From: Syntrophus sp. (in: bacteria)
GTDB lineage: Bacteria; Desulfobacterota; Syntrophorhabdia; Syntrophorhabdales; Syntrophorhabdaceae
Reading direction: 5' to 3'
DNA: 44,370 nucleotides
NCBI GenBank assembly: GCA_013824835.1
Contig: PNOM01000016.1
Coordinates: 1-44,370 of the forward strand
This document shows positions 34,154-41,265 of the stretch, piece by piece; position 1 is the first letter of the stretch; the number at the start of each line of letters is the position of its first letter. Below the pieces are notes generated by a model. The model made no database searches. It worked only from the letters and a program-made list of their open reading frames with translations, and was not told where the DNA came from. Position numbers and translations under genes: made by a program.

Positions 34154-35755
34154 ATGACAGACGCAGGGTTAAAGAAGGCTTTACGAGTAAAGACATTTAT
34201 TGAAAATCTCACATTCTCAAAAGGTCAATGGCAGGGTCAGCAGTTCAAATTATTACCCTGGCAATGGGAGAAAGTTATTGCCCCGGCCTTCGGTACCATC
34301 CGGGAAGACGGAAACCGACAATACAGATATGTTTATGTTGAGATACCAAAAAAGAACGGAAAAACGGAAATAGGCGCAGCCATAGCCCTATATATGCTGT
34401 GTGCTGACAAGGAAGGGAAACCAGAAATATACAGCGCCGCTGGAGATAAAGAACAGGCAGGGCTTGTCTATTCAGCAGCAGCCGAAATGGTAAAACACAG
34501 TCCAGACTTAAAACACTTGAAGATTTTGGACTCAAGGAAGCGGATCATTAACCCCCGGAACAGTGGATTTTATCAAGTGCTATCAAGCGAATCAGAGCTT
34601 CAACACGGCCTTTCACCGAGTGGAATAATCTTTGACGAGCTTCACGCACAGCAGACAGACCGCCTTTATAATGTACTGACAAGCGGCACTGACTATGCAC
34701 GAAAACAACAGCTTGTTATTGTGCTGACCACAGCCGGGATATATGACAAGAACTCCATATGGTGGAAGATCAGGACAAGGGCGCAGCAGATCGACCAGGG
34801 CATTATAGAACAGGCAAATTTCCTTCCAGTCCTTTACATTGCTGACCCCGAAAAAGACGATCCTTCAGATGAAGGGTTATGGAAAAGGGTAAACCCTTCG
34901 TTGGGGCAAATATTCACACTTGATAAGATCAGGGAGGATTATGAGGCCGTCAAACATGACCCGGTTGAATTTCAAAACTTCCTTCGATTCAGGTTGAACA
35001 TTCCAATAAAATCCCTTTCGCGGTGGATGCCTATGGACAAGTGGGATAAATGCAACGGGGCGGTTGACATTGAATATCTCAGGGGTCGCACCTGTTATGG
35101 GGGCCTGGACCTTGCGAGCAAGATCGACCTTGCGGCCTTTGTGCTGGTATTTCCTCCAGAGCAAGAAGGGGGTGTATGGGATATTGTGTGTAAATTCTAT
35201 TGTCCTGAAGACGGTATTTTGAAGAGGTCCCGTGTCGATAAGGTTAATTATGACATATGGGAAAAACAGGGCTTTCTTACAGCCACCCCGGGGAATGTTA
35301 TTGATTATGAGTTTATCAAAAAAGACATACTGCTGGCATCAAAAGATTATGACCTTCGTGAGATAGGTTTTGACTCCTGGAATGCCACACAGACAGCAAC
35401 GGACATAATGAACGAATTAAACCCCTCAAGCAGTGAAGATGGTTTTCAAATGGTTGAGATGAGGCAAGGGGCAAAGACTTTCAACGAACCGGCAAAAGAT
35501 TTGCTTGTGCATGTAATGACAGGAAAAGTCCGGCACAGGGGGGACCCTGTGTTGAGGTGGAACGCTGACAATCTCGTGATGAGAGCGGACGCCAATGGGA
35601 ACGTGGCGCCGGATAAGCAGAAGGCAACGGATAAAATTGATGGTTTAGTAGCTTTAATAATGGCCTGGGGCAGGGCAATGCAGAAACCGGCACCCGTTAG
35701 ATCAGCTTATGAAGGTCTTACCGTCGCGCAAATCAAAGAGCGCATGGCATTTTAA
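34154..35755 (+). CDS. terL: Phage terminase large subunit (ATPase-nuclease)
   Basis: A 533-residue DNA-packaging motor. ATG 34154 was chosen, preceded by AAGGGGGAA. The ATPase has Walker A IPKKNGKTEIG (about 64-73), Walker B GIIFDELHA (about 157-165) and a coupling LTTAG. The RNase H-like nuclease has GGLDLASKIDLAA (about 316), GFDSWNA (about 404) and DKIDGLVALIMAWGRA (about 493), so all acidic residues are kept. It is full length and looks functional. In complete phages the portal gene follows; here an unrelated coiled-coil gene follows, with no portal. Confidence 0.94.
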   Translation: MTDAGLKKALRVKTFIENLTFSKGQWQGQQFKLLPWQWEKVIAPAFGTIREDGNRQYRYVYVEIPKKNGKTEIGAAIALYMLCADKEGKPEIYSAAGDKEQAGLVYSAAAEMVKHSPDLKHLKILDSRKRIINPRNSGFYQVLSSESELQHGLSPSGIIFDELHAQQTDRLYNVLTSGTDYARKQQLVIVLTTAGIYDKNSIWWKIRTRAQQIDQGIIEQANFLPVLYIADPEKDDPSDEGLWKRVNPSLGQIFTLDKIREDYEAVKHDPVEFQNFLRFRLNIPIKSLSRWMPMDKWDKCNGAVDIEYLRGRTCYGGLDLASKIDLAAFVLVFPPEQEGGVWDIVCKFYCPEDGILKRSRVDKVNYDIWEKQGFLTATPGNVIDYEFIKKDILLASKDYDLREIGFDSWNATQTATDIMNELNPSSSEDGFQMVEMRQGAKTFNEPAKDLLVHVMTGKVRHRGDPVLRWNADNLVMRADANGNVAPDKQKATDKIDGLVALIMAWGRAMQKPAPVRSAYEGLTVAQIKERMAF

Positions 35756-35788
35756 GCGCCCTATAAGGGCAAAAAGGAGGATAACACA

Positions 35789-36538
35789 ATGAAACAGGAC
35801 ACAAAAGAAGCGGAAAAGATTAAGGAGCTATTGAAAGAGGCTCAAGACCATCCTTTGATGAAGCAGATCATTGCTGAAAAGGAAGCTGCAATCCTGGCAA
35901 CGCGGACTGAAGCCGCAAAGAAGATTGAGAGCGCGAAGAAAGAACGGGAAGAAGTCATTCCAAAACTGCAAGCAGACCTTGAGGCGAAGGAAGCAAAATA
36001 TAAATCGGCAAAAGAGGTGCTGGACGGTGCTGGGGGGGAATTTCAAAAGGCAAGGGCCGCGCTATCAGGTGAAAGTTATCAATTCGATATTGCCATCCGT
36101 CAGCATGAAGCTGTTTTATATGAAACTGCCGATCCGCGCATTGATAAGGCGATCACGTTCTTCCGGGACCGTTTTGAAGGGCTGCGAGTAAAGGACATAA
36201 ACGCGCAACAACGCACCGGGGAAACAAACCTCTATGCTGAAACGAAGGAAATCTTCACCTATTCCAACGTCGCCGCCATAAAAAACGCCCTGGCTTGTTG
36301 CCGGGCCGCTATTGACGAACTTGAACAGATGAAGCTGACGCCGGACATGAACGCGGAACGGATCGAGGCGCTACAAAAAGGAATCCCTGACGCTGACGAA
36401 CTGACGAAATACACCGGGGGAAAGCCGCTTCCGGGATCGAGGGACTTTAATCCTTTGCACCTTCTGAAATCAGACGATCAACTGTCCTGGGAAATTGGAA
36501 AGATTGCCGAGAAATTCAAAAAGGTTATGAGAAGATGA
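35789..36538 (+). CDS. Coiled-coil hypothetical protein after TerL
   Basis: A 249-residue protein. Residues 1-95 are a long charged coiled coil (EKEAAILATRTEAAKKIESAKKER, AKEAKYKSAKEVLDG). The rest is mixed helical (DPRIDKAITFFRDRFEGLRVKDIN, AAIKNALACCRAAIDELEQMKL) without recognisable motifs. AAGGAGG precedes the ATG. It occupies the place of the portal gene but is far too short and too coiled to be one. It overlaps the next gene as ATGA. It could be a capsid- or packaging-interaction factor, or cargo. Confidence 0.8.
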   Translation: MKQDTKEAEKIKELLKEAQDHPLMKQIIAEKEAAILATRTEAAKKIESAKKEREEVIPKLQADLEAKEAKYKSAKEVLDGAGGEFQKARAALSGESYQFDIAIRQHEAVLYETADPRIDKAITFFRDRFEGLRVKDINAQQRTGETNLYAETKEIFTYSNVAAIKNALACCRAAIDELEQMKLTPDMNAERIEALQKGIPDADELTKYTGGKPLPGSRDFNPLHLLKSDDQLSWEIGKIAEKFKKVMRR

Positions 36539-36867
36539 GCTTGCCGGACATTAAGAAGGTGTTGCTCAAAAATGCTTTTCTATCGATCCTGAAAGATTAT
36601 TCAGAAGTTGCCCCTGGGGACCTTACAGGGGTGTTACTCCAATTAACCGCGGCGGGTTTTAAGTTTCACGACCTATCACATGAACCGGACCCCGAACACA
36701 GAGGAATTCTTATTTTGACGGGTGAAGGTGAGAGCCTTAAAGGGATAGCCTTTGTCTCAGTGCTATGGGAAAGACGCGACGGGGGTTATACTGTCACGGT
36801 GCATAGGTTCGATAAAGATTGCAGAACAGATACTATGGAAATGCAACGGGTGACAAACTGGAACTGA
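36535..36867 (+). CDS. Small hypothetical protein
   Basis: A 110-residue protein coupled to the preceding gene by a 4-bp overlap. MSLPDIKKVLLKNAFLSILKDYSEVAPGDLTGVLLQLTAAGFKFHDLSH looks helical, and the C-terminal half (GILILTGEGESLKGIAFVSVLWERRDGGYTVTVHRF) looks like a beta sheet. No membrane or signal segment, no recognised family. Confidence 0.7.
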   Translation: MSLPDIKKVLLKNAFLSILKDYSEVAPGDLTGVLLQLTAAGFKFHDLSHEPDPEHRGILILTGEGESLKGIAFVSVLWERRDGGYTVTVHRFDKDCRTDTMEMQRVTNWN

Positions 36868-36895
36868 AAAACGGATGACATATTTGTCAATCGTC

Positions 36896-37015
36896 GTACT
36901 CAATAATGAGTACTGATCATAGATTTATGAATCGTAGGGTTTTCCCCCATTTGGGCGAAAACTACGTAATCAAGATTCTCTTCGAAATTGTGTTTGCTCC
37001 CCCGTTTTGGGGAGC
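36896..37015. repeat. Three tandem stem-loops in an intergenic region
   Basis: GTACTCA-ATAA-TGAGTAC (36896-36913) is a perfect 7-bp-stem hairpin. From 36933 to 36966, CGTAG and GTTTTC pair with GAAAAC and CTACG around an ATTT-centred loop. From 36996 to 37015, GCTCCCC pairs with GGGGAGC. None ends in a T run. The cluster could be a structured leader, a small RNA or a DNA site of the element. Confidence 0.5.
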
Positions 37016-37027
37016 GAAGGAAGAGAG

Positions 37028-37255
37028 GTGACAGAACGGAACTTTTGCTCTTTTCTGAGCGAAAGCATTTCTATAGTGAGAAGAGACGATATAGGAGACG
37101 CTCTACGGTGCCCCACACTGCACGTAATGGATAAAAGATATACATTTGTATTCCTTAAAGGATTAAAACGCGCTACGGGGATTTATGAGCATATGTGCAA
37201 AACAGGACCACAAGCACCTGAAGGTGCAAAAAATAACAGGAGGGAACATTTATGA
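37028..37255 (+). CDS. Possible small hypothetical protein
   Basis: A 75-residue frame with a GTG start at 37028 behind GGAAGAGAG; a TTG at 37007 would lie inside a hairpin. It reads VTERNFCSFLSESISIVRRDDIGDALRCPTLHVMDKRYTFVFLKGLKRATG. Its stop overlaps the next ATG, which supports it being translated. No family recognised. Confidence 0.45.
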   Translation: MTERNFCSFLSESISIVRRDDIGDALRCPTLHVMDKRYTFVFLKGLKRATGIYEHMCKTGPQAPEGAKNNRREHL

Positions 37256-37536
37256 ACCAAATTAAGCAAATTGACGGATCGGAAATAAATGATGACAATG
37301 ACCGGGCTGAATATCTTCACCAGATATGTTGTTTTTTTCAATTCCTGGGCGAAGTTACACAGTCAAAAATTAAAGATGATGGTTGTCCGGCTTATACAAT
37401 TGATGCCGATTACGGGCATTATCTTGCCTTTCAAATGGCAATAAACGAGCTTCGTAAATTTGGTGACTTGGTTGGTTGCCATACCGAGGCAACAACGGTT
37501 TTCAATCACAAAGAAGCAACCGGAGGTGAAGCATGA
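37252..37536 (+). CDS. Small hypothetical protein
   Basis: A 94-residue acidic protein (INDDNDRAEYLHQICCFFQFLGEVTQSKI, YGHYLAFQMAINELRKFG). AGGAGG precedes the ATG and the stop overlaps the next gene as ATGA. Mostly helical; no recognised domain. Confidence 0.7.
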   Translation: MNQIKQIDGSEINDDNDRAEYLHQICCFFQFLGEVTQSKIKDDGCPAYTIDADYGHYLAFQMAINELRKFGDLVGCHTEATTVFNHKEATGGEA

Positions 37537-37988
37537 CAGCATTAAATGAAAGGATAACAGAAGAAGCAATAGGAACAGAAGTAACCCCGAGGCTCCATGC
37601 ACTTGTTGACAGCGATGGAGTGGGTCGCGTTTACCAGGTGAGTCTCGACCAGATCGAAGCCGCGTTTCAGGCAGTAGGAGGAAAAACCATAGGCACACCT
37701 GGGCGTCAACGTATCGTTTTCTATGCACAAGGCAAAGAGCCGGACTACGAGGACACTATAAATCAAACAGCATACAAGATAAAGCACCTGGGGGAAGTCA
37801 TGGAGACCCTTGGTTTACTTATGATAGCAGACAAGGGAAAGGGTATCCAGGACCTTGTACTTGATAGCATGTCTCATCTTTCAGATATTATCAATGACGA
37901 AGCGCGAGAGCTTGATACTCTACTTTCTGCAATCCGGCACTCACAACATGAAGCTGAACAAGAGGGAAGGCCCATAATAGAGTTATGA
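37533..37988 (+). CDS. Hypothetical protein, last gene of the element
   Basis: A 151-residue protein. The N-terminal half (TPRLHALVDSDGVGRVYQVSLDQIEAAFQAVGGKTIGTPGRQRIVFYAQG) looks mixed alpha/beta; the C-terminal half (YKIKHLGEVMETLGLLMIADKGKGIQDLVLDSMSHLSDIINDEARELDTLLSAI) is helical. No catalytic motif seen. It is coupled to the preceding gene and followed by an intrinsic terminator, so it closes the packaging/late transcript. Confidence 0.75.
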   Translation: MTALNERITEEAIGTEVTPRLHALVDSDGVGRVYQVSLDQIEAAFQAVGGKTIGTPGRQRIVFYAQGKEPDYEDTINQTAYKIKHLGEVMETLGLLMIADKGKGIQDLVLDSMSHLSDIINDEARELDTLLSAIRHSQHEAEQEGRPIIEL

Positions 37989-38008
37989 GAGCGGAATAAA
38001 TACTATAG

Positions 38009-38034
38009 GGCGGGCATAAAAACCCGCCTTTTTT
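38009..38034 (+). terminator. Intrinsic terminator closing the element's rightward operon
   Basis: GGCGGG (38009-38014) pairs with CCCGCC (38023-38028), followed by six T residues. Confidence 0.85.
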
Positions 38035-38042
38035 ATAGATAT

Positions 38043-38063
38043 TGCTTACATAGTGCTTACACT
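38043..38063 (+). repeat. Right copy of 21-bp candidate integrase arm site
   Basis: Exact copy of 29781-29801, again two TGCTTACA units 11 bases apart. It lies 53 bases from the right core. The same orientation at both ends fits arm-type binding sites of the element's integrase. Confidence 0.75.
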
Positions 38064-38115
38064 TGGTTTTCTATCAGATTAAACGATTACAAATAATCAT
38101 TTCTAAACTATTGAT

Positions 38116-38184
38116 ATTATTAATGCCTAGGACGAGAATCGAACTCGTACAGCCGCGAGGACCGAGGGATTTTAAGTCCCTTGC
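38116..38184. repeat. Right attachment core within tRNA-Leu
   Basis: 69 bp identical to 29600-29668. It spans the 3' part of the tRNA-Leu gene plus 8 bases past its end. The crossover restored the tRNA with element-derived 3' sequence. Confidence 0.92.
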
Positions 38185-38208
38185 GTCTACCTATTCCGCC
38201 ACCCAGGC
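38124..38208 (-). tRNA. tRNA-Leu (anticodon UAA)
   Basis: An 85-nt cloverleaf on the minus strand. The acceptor GCCTGGG pairs with CCTAGGC (one G-U), the anticodon loop reads CTTAAAA with anticodon TAA, a long variable arm typical of class II tRNAs is present, and the T loop is TTCGATT. No CCA is encoded. It reads UUA codons. Confidence 0.95.
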
Positions 38209-38470
38209 ATTACACTTGTTATAATCGGAAAACAGCCTGTTGTCAATAATCAAATAAAATGATGAGGCCTGGCGGCAAAAGGAGATTGTCGTTATTCAGG
38301 GGAAGGGATTCAAGAGGTGTCCTTTTGAGTAGTGTCTGTTGCTCTTATAAACAAGCATATATTGTTTGAATATGCAGATGTAATATTGTCTTTCATTCAA
38401 TCCGATAAATATAGATTCAATAAAATAGAACAATAATAATATGTGACTGTTATAAATAATAGTCTTTCCA
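38209..38470. other. Intergenic region between tRNA-Leu and the trp-type operon
   Basis: Contains the tRNA promoter at its left end and then about 220 bp of AT-rich DNA. I see no gene in it. It leads into the operator/promoter of the TrpB2 operon. Confidence 0.5.
38218..38246 (-). promoter_or_regulatory. Promoter of tRNA-Leu
   Basis: On the minus strand TTGACA (plus 38241-38246), 17 bases, TATAAC (plus 38218-38223). Start is expected within a few bases of the tRNA 5' end. Confidence 0.75.
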
Positions 38471-38518
38471 TAATTATGTCACAAAAGCTTGACATAATTA
38501 ATTGCAATGTGTTAGAAA
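38471..38518 (+). promoter_or_regulatory. Promoter with embedded operator dyad for the TrpB2 operon
   Basis: TAATTATGTCA (38471-38481) and TGACATAATTA (38490-38500) are perfect 11-bp inverted repeats around 8 bases. The -35 box TTGACA (38489-38494) lies inside the right arm; TAGAAA (38513-38518) after 18 bases is a fair -10. A repressor on this dyad would block RNA polymerase. The dyad does not resemble the enterobacterial TrpR box. Confidence 0.6.
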
Positions 38519-38527
38519 AGATACATT

Positions 38528-38590
38528 ATGATAACAATGAACATAATGGGTAACAGGGCATGGTGGTGGTGGCGTTTATTGCAGGTGTGA
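38528..38590 (+). CDS. trp leader peptide with four consecutive Trp codons
   Basis: A 20-codon frame: MITMNIMGNRA, then four TGG codons (38561-38572), then RLLQV and TGA (38588-38590). In-frame ATGs at 38537 and 38546 are alternative starts; no strong ribosome site is seen, and the mapped -10 box would put the transcript start close to 38525. Tandem Trp codons right before a hairpin series and a terminator are the hallmark of ribosome-mediated attenuation of tryptophan genes. When charged tRNA-Trp is scarce the ribosome stalls here. Confidence 0.8.
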   Translation: MITMNIMGNRAWWWWRLLQV

Positions 38591-38675
38591 AACCGTAGAT
38601 AACGGCCACGGACGGTTTCACACCGTCCATGGCTTTTTTTAAAGGCCATGGGTTTTTAGCTCATGGCCTTTTTTT
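38584..38675 (+). terminator. Transcription attenuator with alternative hairpins
   Basis: Three mutually exclusive stems are visible. Stem 1:2 is a perfect 13-bp pairing of 38584-38596 with 38612-38624, overlapping the leader stop. Stem 2:3 pairs CCATGGC (38627-38633) with GCCATGG (38645-38651), extendable on both sides to about 13 pairs. Stem 3:4 is a perfect 10-bp terminator, AAAGGCCATG (38641-38650) with CATGGCCTTT (38662-38671), merging into a T run ending at 38675. 2:3 and 3:4 share segment 3, so antitermination and termination exclude each other. Confidence 0.82.
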
Positions 38676-38705
38676 ATTACAACTATACCTTAAGGAGGCA
38701 ATACT

Positions 38706-40073
38706 ATGGAGAAAAAGATTTTTTTAAGTGAGAAGGATATGCCGAGGCAGTGGTACAATATTCAGGCAGACTTACCGAATCCCCTGCCGCCGCCCCTTAA
38801 TCCCGCAACAGGAGAGCCTATTACCCCGGATATGCTCTCCCCTATCTTACCAATGAACCTGATAGAACAGGAAGTAAGCACTGAGCGGTGGATTGACATA
38901 CCGGAGGAGGTTCTGGCGAGGCTTGTCATGTACCGGCCGTCGCCATTGTGCAGGGCCTATTCCCTTGAACGTTTTCTGGAGACGCCTGCTCACATTTATT
39001 ACAAAAATGAAGGAGTGAGCCCTGCGGGGAGCCATAAACCGAATACGGCCATTGCCCAGGCTTATTACAATAAAAAGGCAGGGGTGAAGAGGATTACCAC
39101 GGAGACCGGGGCAGGTCAGTGGGGGAGCGCCCTCTCTTTTGCGTGTAACCAGTTTGGCCTTGAGGTAAAGGTATATATGGTGAGGGTGAGCTATAACCAG
39201 AAGCCTTACAGAAGAATAATGATGGAAACCTGGGGAGGAAAGTGCGTACCGAGCCCGAGCCCGGATACAAGCGTGGGAAGGAAATACCTGGAAGAGAACC
39301 CGGACCATCCAGGAAGTCTCGGGATTGCGATCAGTGAGGCCATAGAAGACTGTGTTACTTCAAAGGATACGAAGTATTCATTGGGGAGCGTCTTGAATCA
39401 TGTACTCATGCATCAGACTATCATCGGCCTTGAGGCAGAGAAACAGCTTGCCATGGCAGGTGAGTATCCCGATATCGTGATCGGCTGTGCAGGGGGAGGC
39501 AGCAACTTTGCCGGCATTTCCTTTCCCTTTGTGCGGGACAAGATTTATGGAAAAGAGATACGGATCATAGGTGTAGAACCGACCTCATGCCCGACATTGA
39601 CCAAGGGGCCCTATGTGTATGACTTTGGCGATACCGCAGGAACTACCCCGCTGCTGCCCATGTATTCCATAGGTCATGGGTTTGTGCCTGCTCCCATCCA
39701 CGCAGGGGGCTTGCGGTATCACGGCATGGCGCCACTTGTGAGCAGACTTCTTGCAGACGGGCTTATTGAAGCGAAGGCCTACAATCAGCTCGATACCTTT
39801 GGAGCGGGCATTACCTTTGCAAGGACTGAAGGTTTTATCCCTGCCCCGGAGACAAACCATGCCATCGCCTGTGCCATTGAGGAGGCAAAGAAGGCAAAAG
39901 AGGAAGGGAAAGAGAAGGTGATACTCATGAACTGGAGCGGTCACGGCATTATTGACCTGCCTTCCTACGATGCGTATATGACCGGAAAGCTTGTAGACTA
40001 TGCAATGCCTGATGAAGAGATTCTGAAGCTCGTAAAAGACCTGGAAAAATTCCCGAAACCAAGGCTTGCATAA
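38706..40073 (+). CDS. trpB2: Tryptophan synthase beta chain 2 (TrpB2-type)
   Basis: A 455-residue PLP enzyme of the TrpB2 family, longer than TrpB1 and able to act without TrpA. The extended N-terminus ([14 protein letters not shown]) is typical of TrpB2. The PLP lysine is K111 in [25 protein letters not shown] and the phosphate-binding [11 protein letters not shown] are intact, and the C-terminus has [14 protein letters not shown]. It joins indole and L-serine to tryptophan. No trpA is present, so free indole is probably scavenged. AAGGAGG precedes the ATG; expression is governed by the attenuator 31 bases upstream. Confidence 0.92.
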   Translation: MEKKIFLSEKDMPRQWYNIQADLPNPLPPPLNPATGEPITPDMLSPILPMNLIEQEVSTERWIDIPEEVLARLVMYRPSPLCRAYSLERFLETPAHIYYKNEGVSPAGSHKPNTAIAQAYYNKKAGVKRITTETGAGQWGSALSFACNQFGLEVKVYMVRVSYNQKPYRRIMMETWGGKCVPSPSPDTSVGRKYLEENPDHPGSLGIAISEAIEDCVTSKDTKYSLGSVLNHVLMHQTIIGLEAEKQLAMAGEYPDIVIGCAGGGSNFAGISFPFVRDKIYGKEIRIIGVEPTSCPTLTKGPYVYDFGDTAGTTPLLPMYSIGHGFVPAPIHAGGLRYHGMAPLVSRLLADGLIEAKAYNQLDTFGAGITFARTEGFIPAPETNHAIACAIEEAKKAKEEGKEKVILMNWSGHGIIDLPSYDAYMTGKLVDYAMPDEEILKLVKDLEKFPKPRLA

Positions 40074-40164
40074 AAAGAGGCTTTATGGATATATATTGTA
40101 CACAATTAGGCACAGTGATAGCTTCACTATGGAGTCACTGAACGCTGCACGTAAGGAGGAGTGA

Positions 40165-41262
40165 ATGTTTCTCTCGGACAGGGTGAATAATGTAAGGCCA
40201 TCCGGGGTTAGAAAGATTTTTGACCTTGCAAACAAGGTAAAAGACCCCATTAACCTGAGCATAGGGGAGCCCCATTTTGATATACCCGATGAGATAAAGG
40301 AAGAGGGGATTAAATGGATCAGGGCAGGGTTTAACAAGTATACACCCTCAGGCGGTATCCCTGAGTTGAGGGAAAAGATTTATGCAAACCTGAAGGGGAA
40401 GAATATTATCTGTGACGATGTGATTGTTACCGCAGGGGTGACGGGTGGACTCCTCCTTGCCCTTATGGTTGTTTTAAACCCGGGCGATGAGGTAATCATA
40501 CCGGACCCCTATTTTGTCCTTTATGAGTATCAGGTGCAGCTTCTCGGGGGTAAGCCGGTTTTTGTTGATACCTATCCGGACTTTACATTAAAGGAAGAGT
40601 TGTTAAGGGCCGCTATTACAGAGAAAACAAGGGTGATCCTTATAAATAGCCCCAATAATCCTACAGGGATGGTGAATTCCCTGGAGGAACTTGAAATGGT
40701 GGCCCGTGTGGCACGGGAAAGGAATCTTCTTCTCTTTTCGGATGATATCTATAATAGATTTGTATATGACAATGGATATACAAAGGATTATCTGGGACAA
40801 GTCTACGAAAACACCCTTACTTTCGGAGGTTTCTCCAAAACATGGGGCATGACGGGTTGGAGAATAGGGTTTGTGGCAGGTCCTAAAGAGATTATTCAGT
40901 GTATGGTAACCATGCAGCAGTATGTATTCAGCAGTATTAACTCCTTTGCCCAGAAGGCGGCGATCCTGGCCCTCGATTATAACACGGATGCCCTCATAGA
41001 CGATTACCGAAAGAGAAGAGACCTTATATATGATGGGCTGAAAGACAAATACCGGGTTGTGAAGCCGAAAGGGGCATACTTTATATTCCCCGAGGTGCCT
41101 GATGGTGACGGCGATGCCTTTGTGGAGAGGGCTTTGGAAAATAATCTTTTTATCATACCGGGAAGTATATTTTCAGGAAAGAAATCTCATGTCCGCATCT
41201 CCTTTGCTGCCCGTGAGGAGCATCTCGTGAAGGGGATCGAGATATTAAGGGGAATGGTGTAG
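40165..41262 (+). CDS. Class I/II PLP aminotransferase
   Basis: A 365-residue fold-type I aminotransferase. NSPNNPTG, DDIYNRFVY and the PLP lysine K225 in GGFSKTWGMTGWRIGFV are present, with the substrate carboxylate Arg in HVRISFA near the end. In this operon the natural job is amino transfer between tryptophan (or another aromatic amino acid) and indolepyruvate, linking it to the IOR-like genes that follow 3 bases later. AAGGAGGAG precedes the ATG. Substrate is inferred from context only. Confidence 0.88.
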   Translation: MFLSDRVNNVRPSGVRKIFDLANKVKDPINLSIGEPHFDIPDEIKEEGIKWIRAGFNKYTPSGGIPELREKIYANLKGKNIICDDVIVTAGVTGGLLLALMVVLNPGDEVIIPDPYFVLYEYQVQLLGGKPVFVDTYPDFTLKEELLRAAITEKTRVILINSPNNPTGMVNSLEELEMVARVARERNLLLFSDDIYNRFVYDNGYTKDYLGQVYENTLTFGGFSKTWGMTGWRIGFVAGPKEIIQCMVTMQQYVFSSINSFAQKAAILALDYNTDALIDDYRKRRDLIYDGLKDKYRVVKPKGAYFIFPEVPDGDGDAFVERALENNLFIIPGSIFSGKKSHVRISFAAREEHLVKGIEILRGMV

Positions 41263-41265
41263 CCC

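Larger units (their letters stand above)
29600..38184. mobile_element. 8.5-kb integrated satellite-like element in tRNA-Leu
   Basis: Bounded by identical 69-bp repeats (29600-29668 and 38116-38184), the right one lying inside an intact tRNA-Leu gene. Contents in order, all rightward: tyrosine integrase, unknown 253-residue protein, AlpA-like regulator, small ORF, winged-helix protein, HNH nuclease, small basic protein, TerS (P27 type), TerL, and five further unknown proteins, ending with an intrinsic terminator. No portal, prohead protease, capsid, tail, lysis or relaxase gene is present. The order integrase-AlpA-rep-HNH-terS-terL resembles phage-inducible chromosomal islands of Gram-negative bacteria. 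Alternative: a prophage remnant, but gene coupling and clean ends speak against simple decay. Confidence 0.85.

Noticed and set aside
35789-36538. Portal protein following TerL
   Set aside because: Far too short and largely coiled coil; no portal-like sequence.
29600-38184. Integrative conjugative element or transposon
   Set aside because: No relaxase, type IV secretion, or transposase gene; terminase genes and tRNA attachment sites point to a phage-related element.
38560-38597. Alternative leader frame starting at the ATG at 38560, reading Met-Val-Val-Val
   Set aside because: It has no ribosome site. The frame with four Trp codons fits the downstream Trp gene far better.
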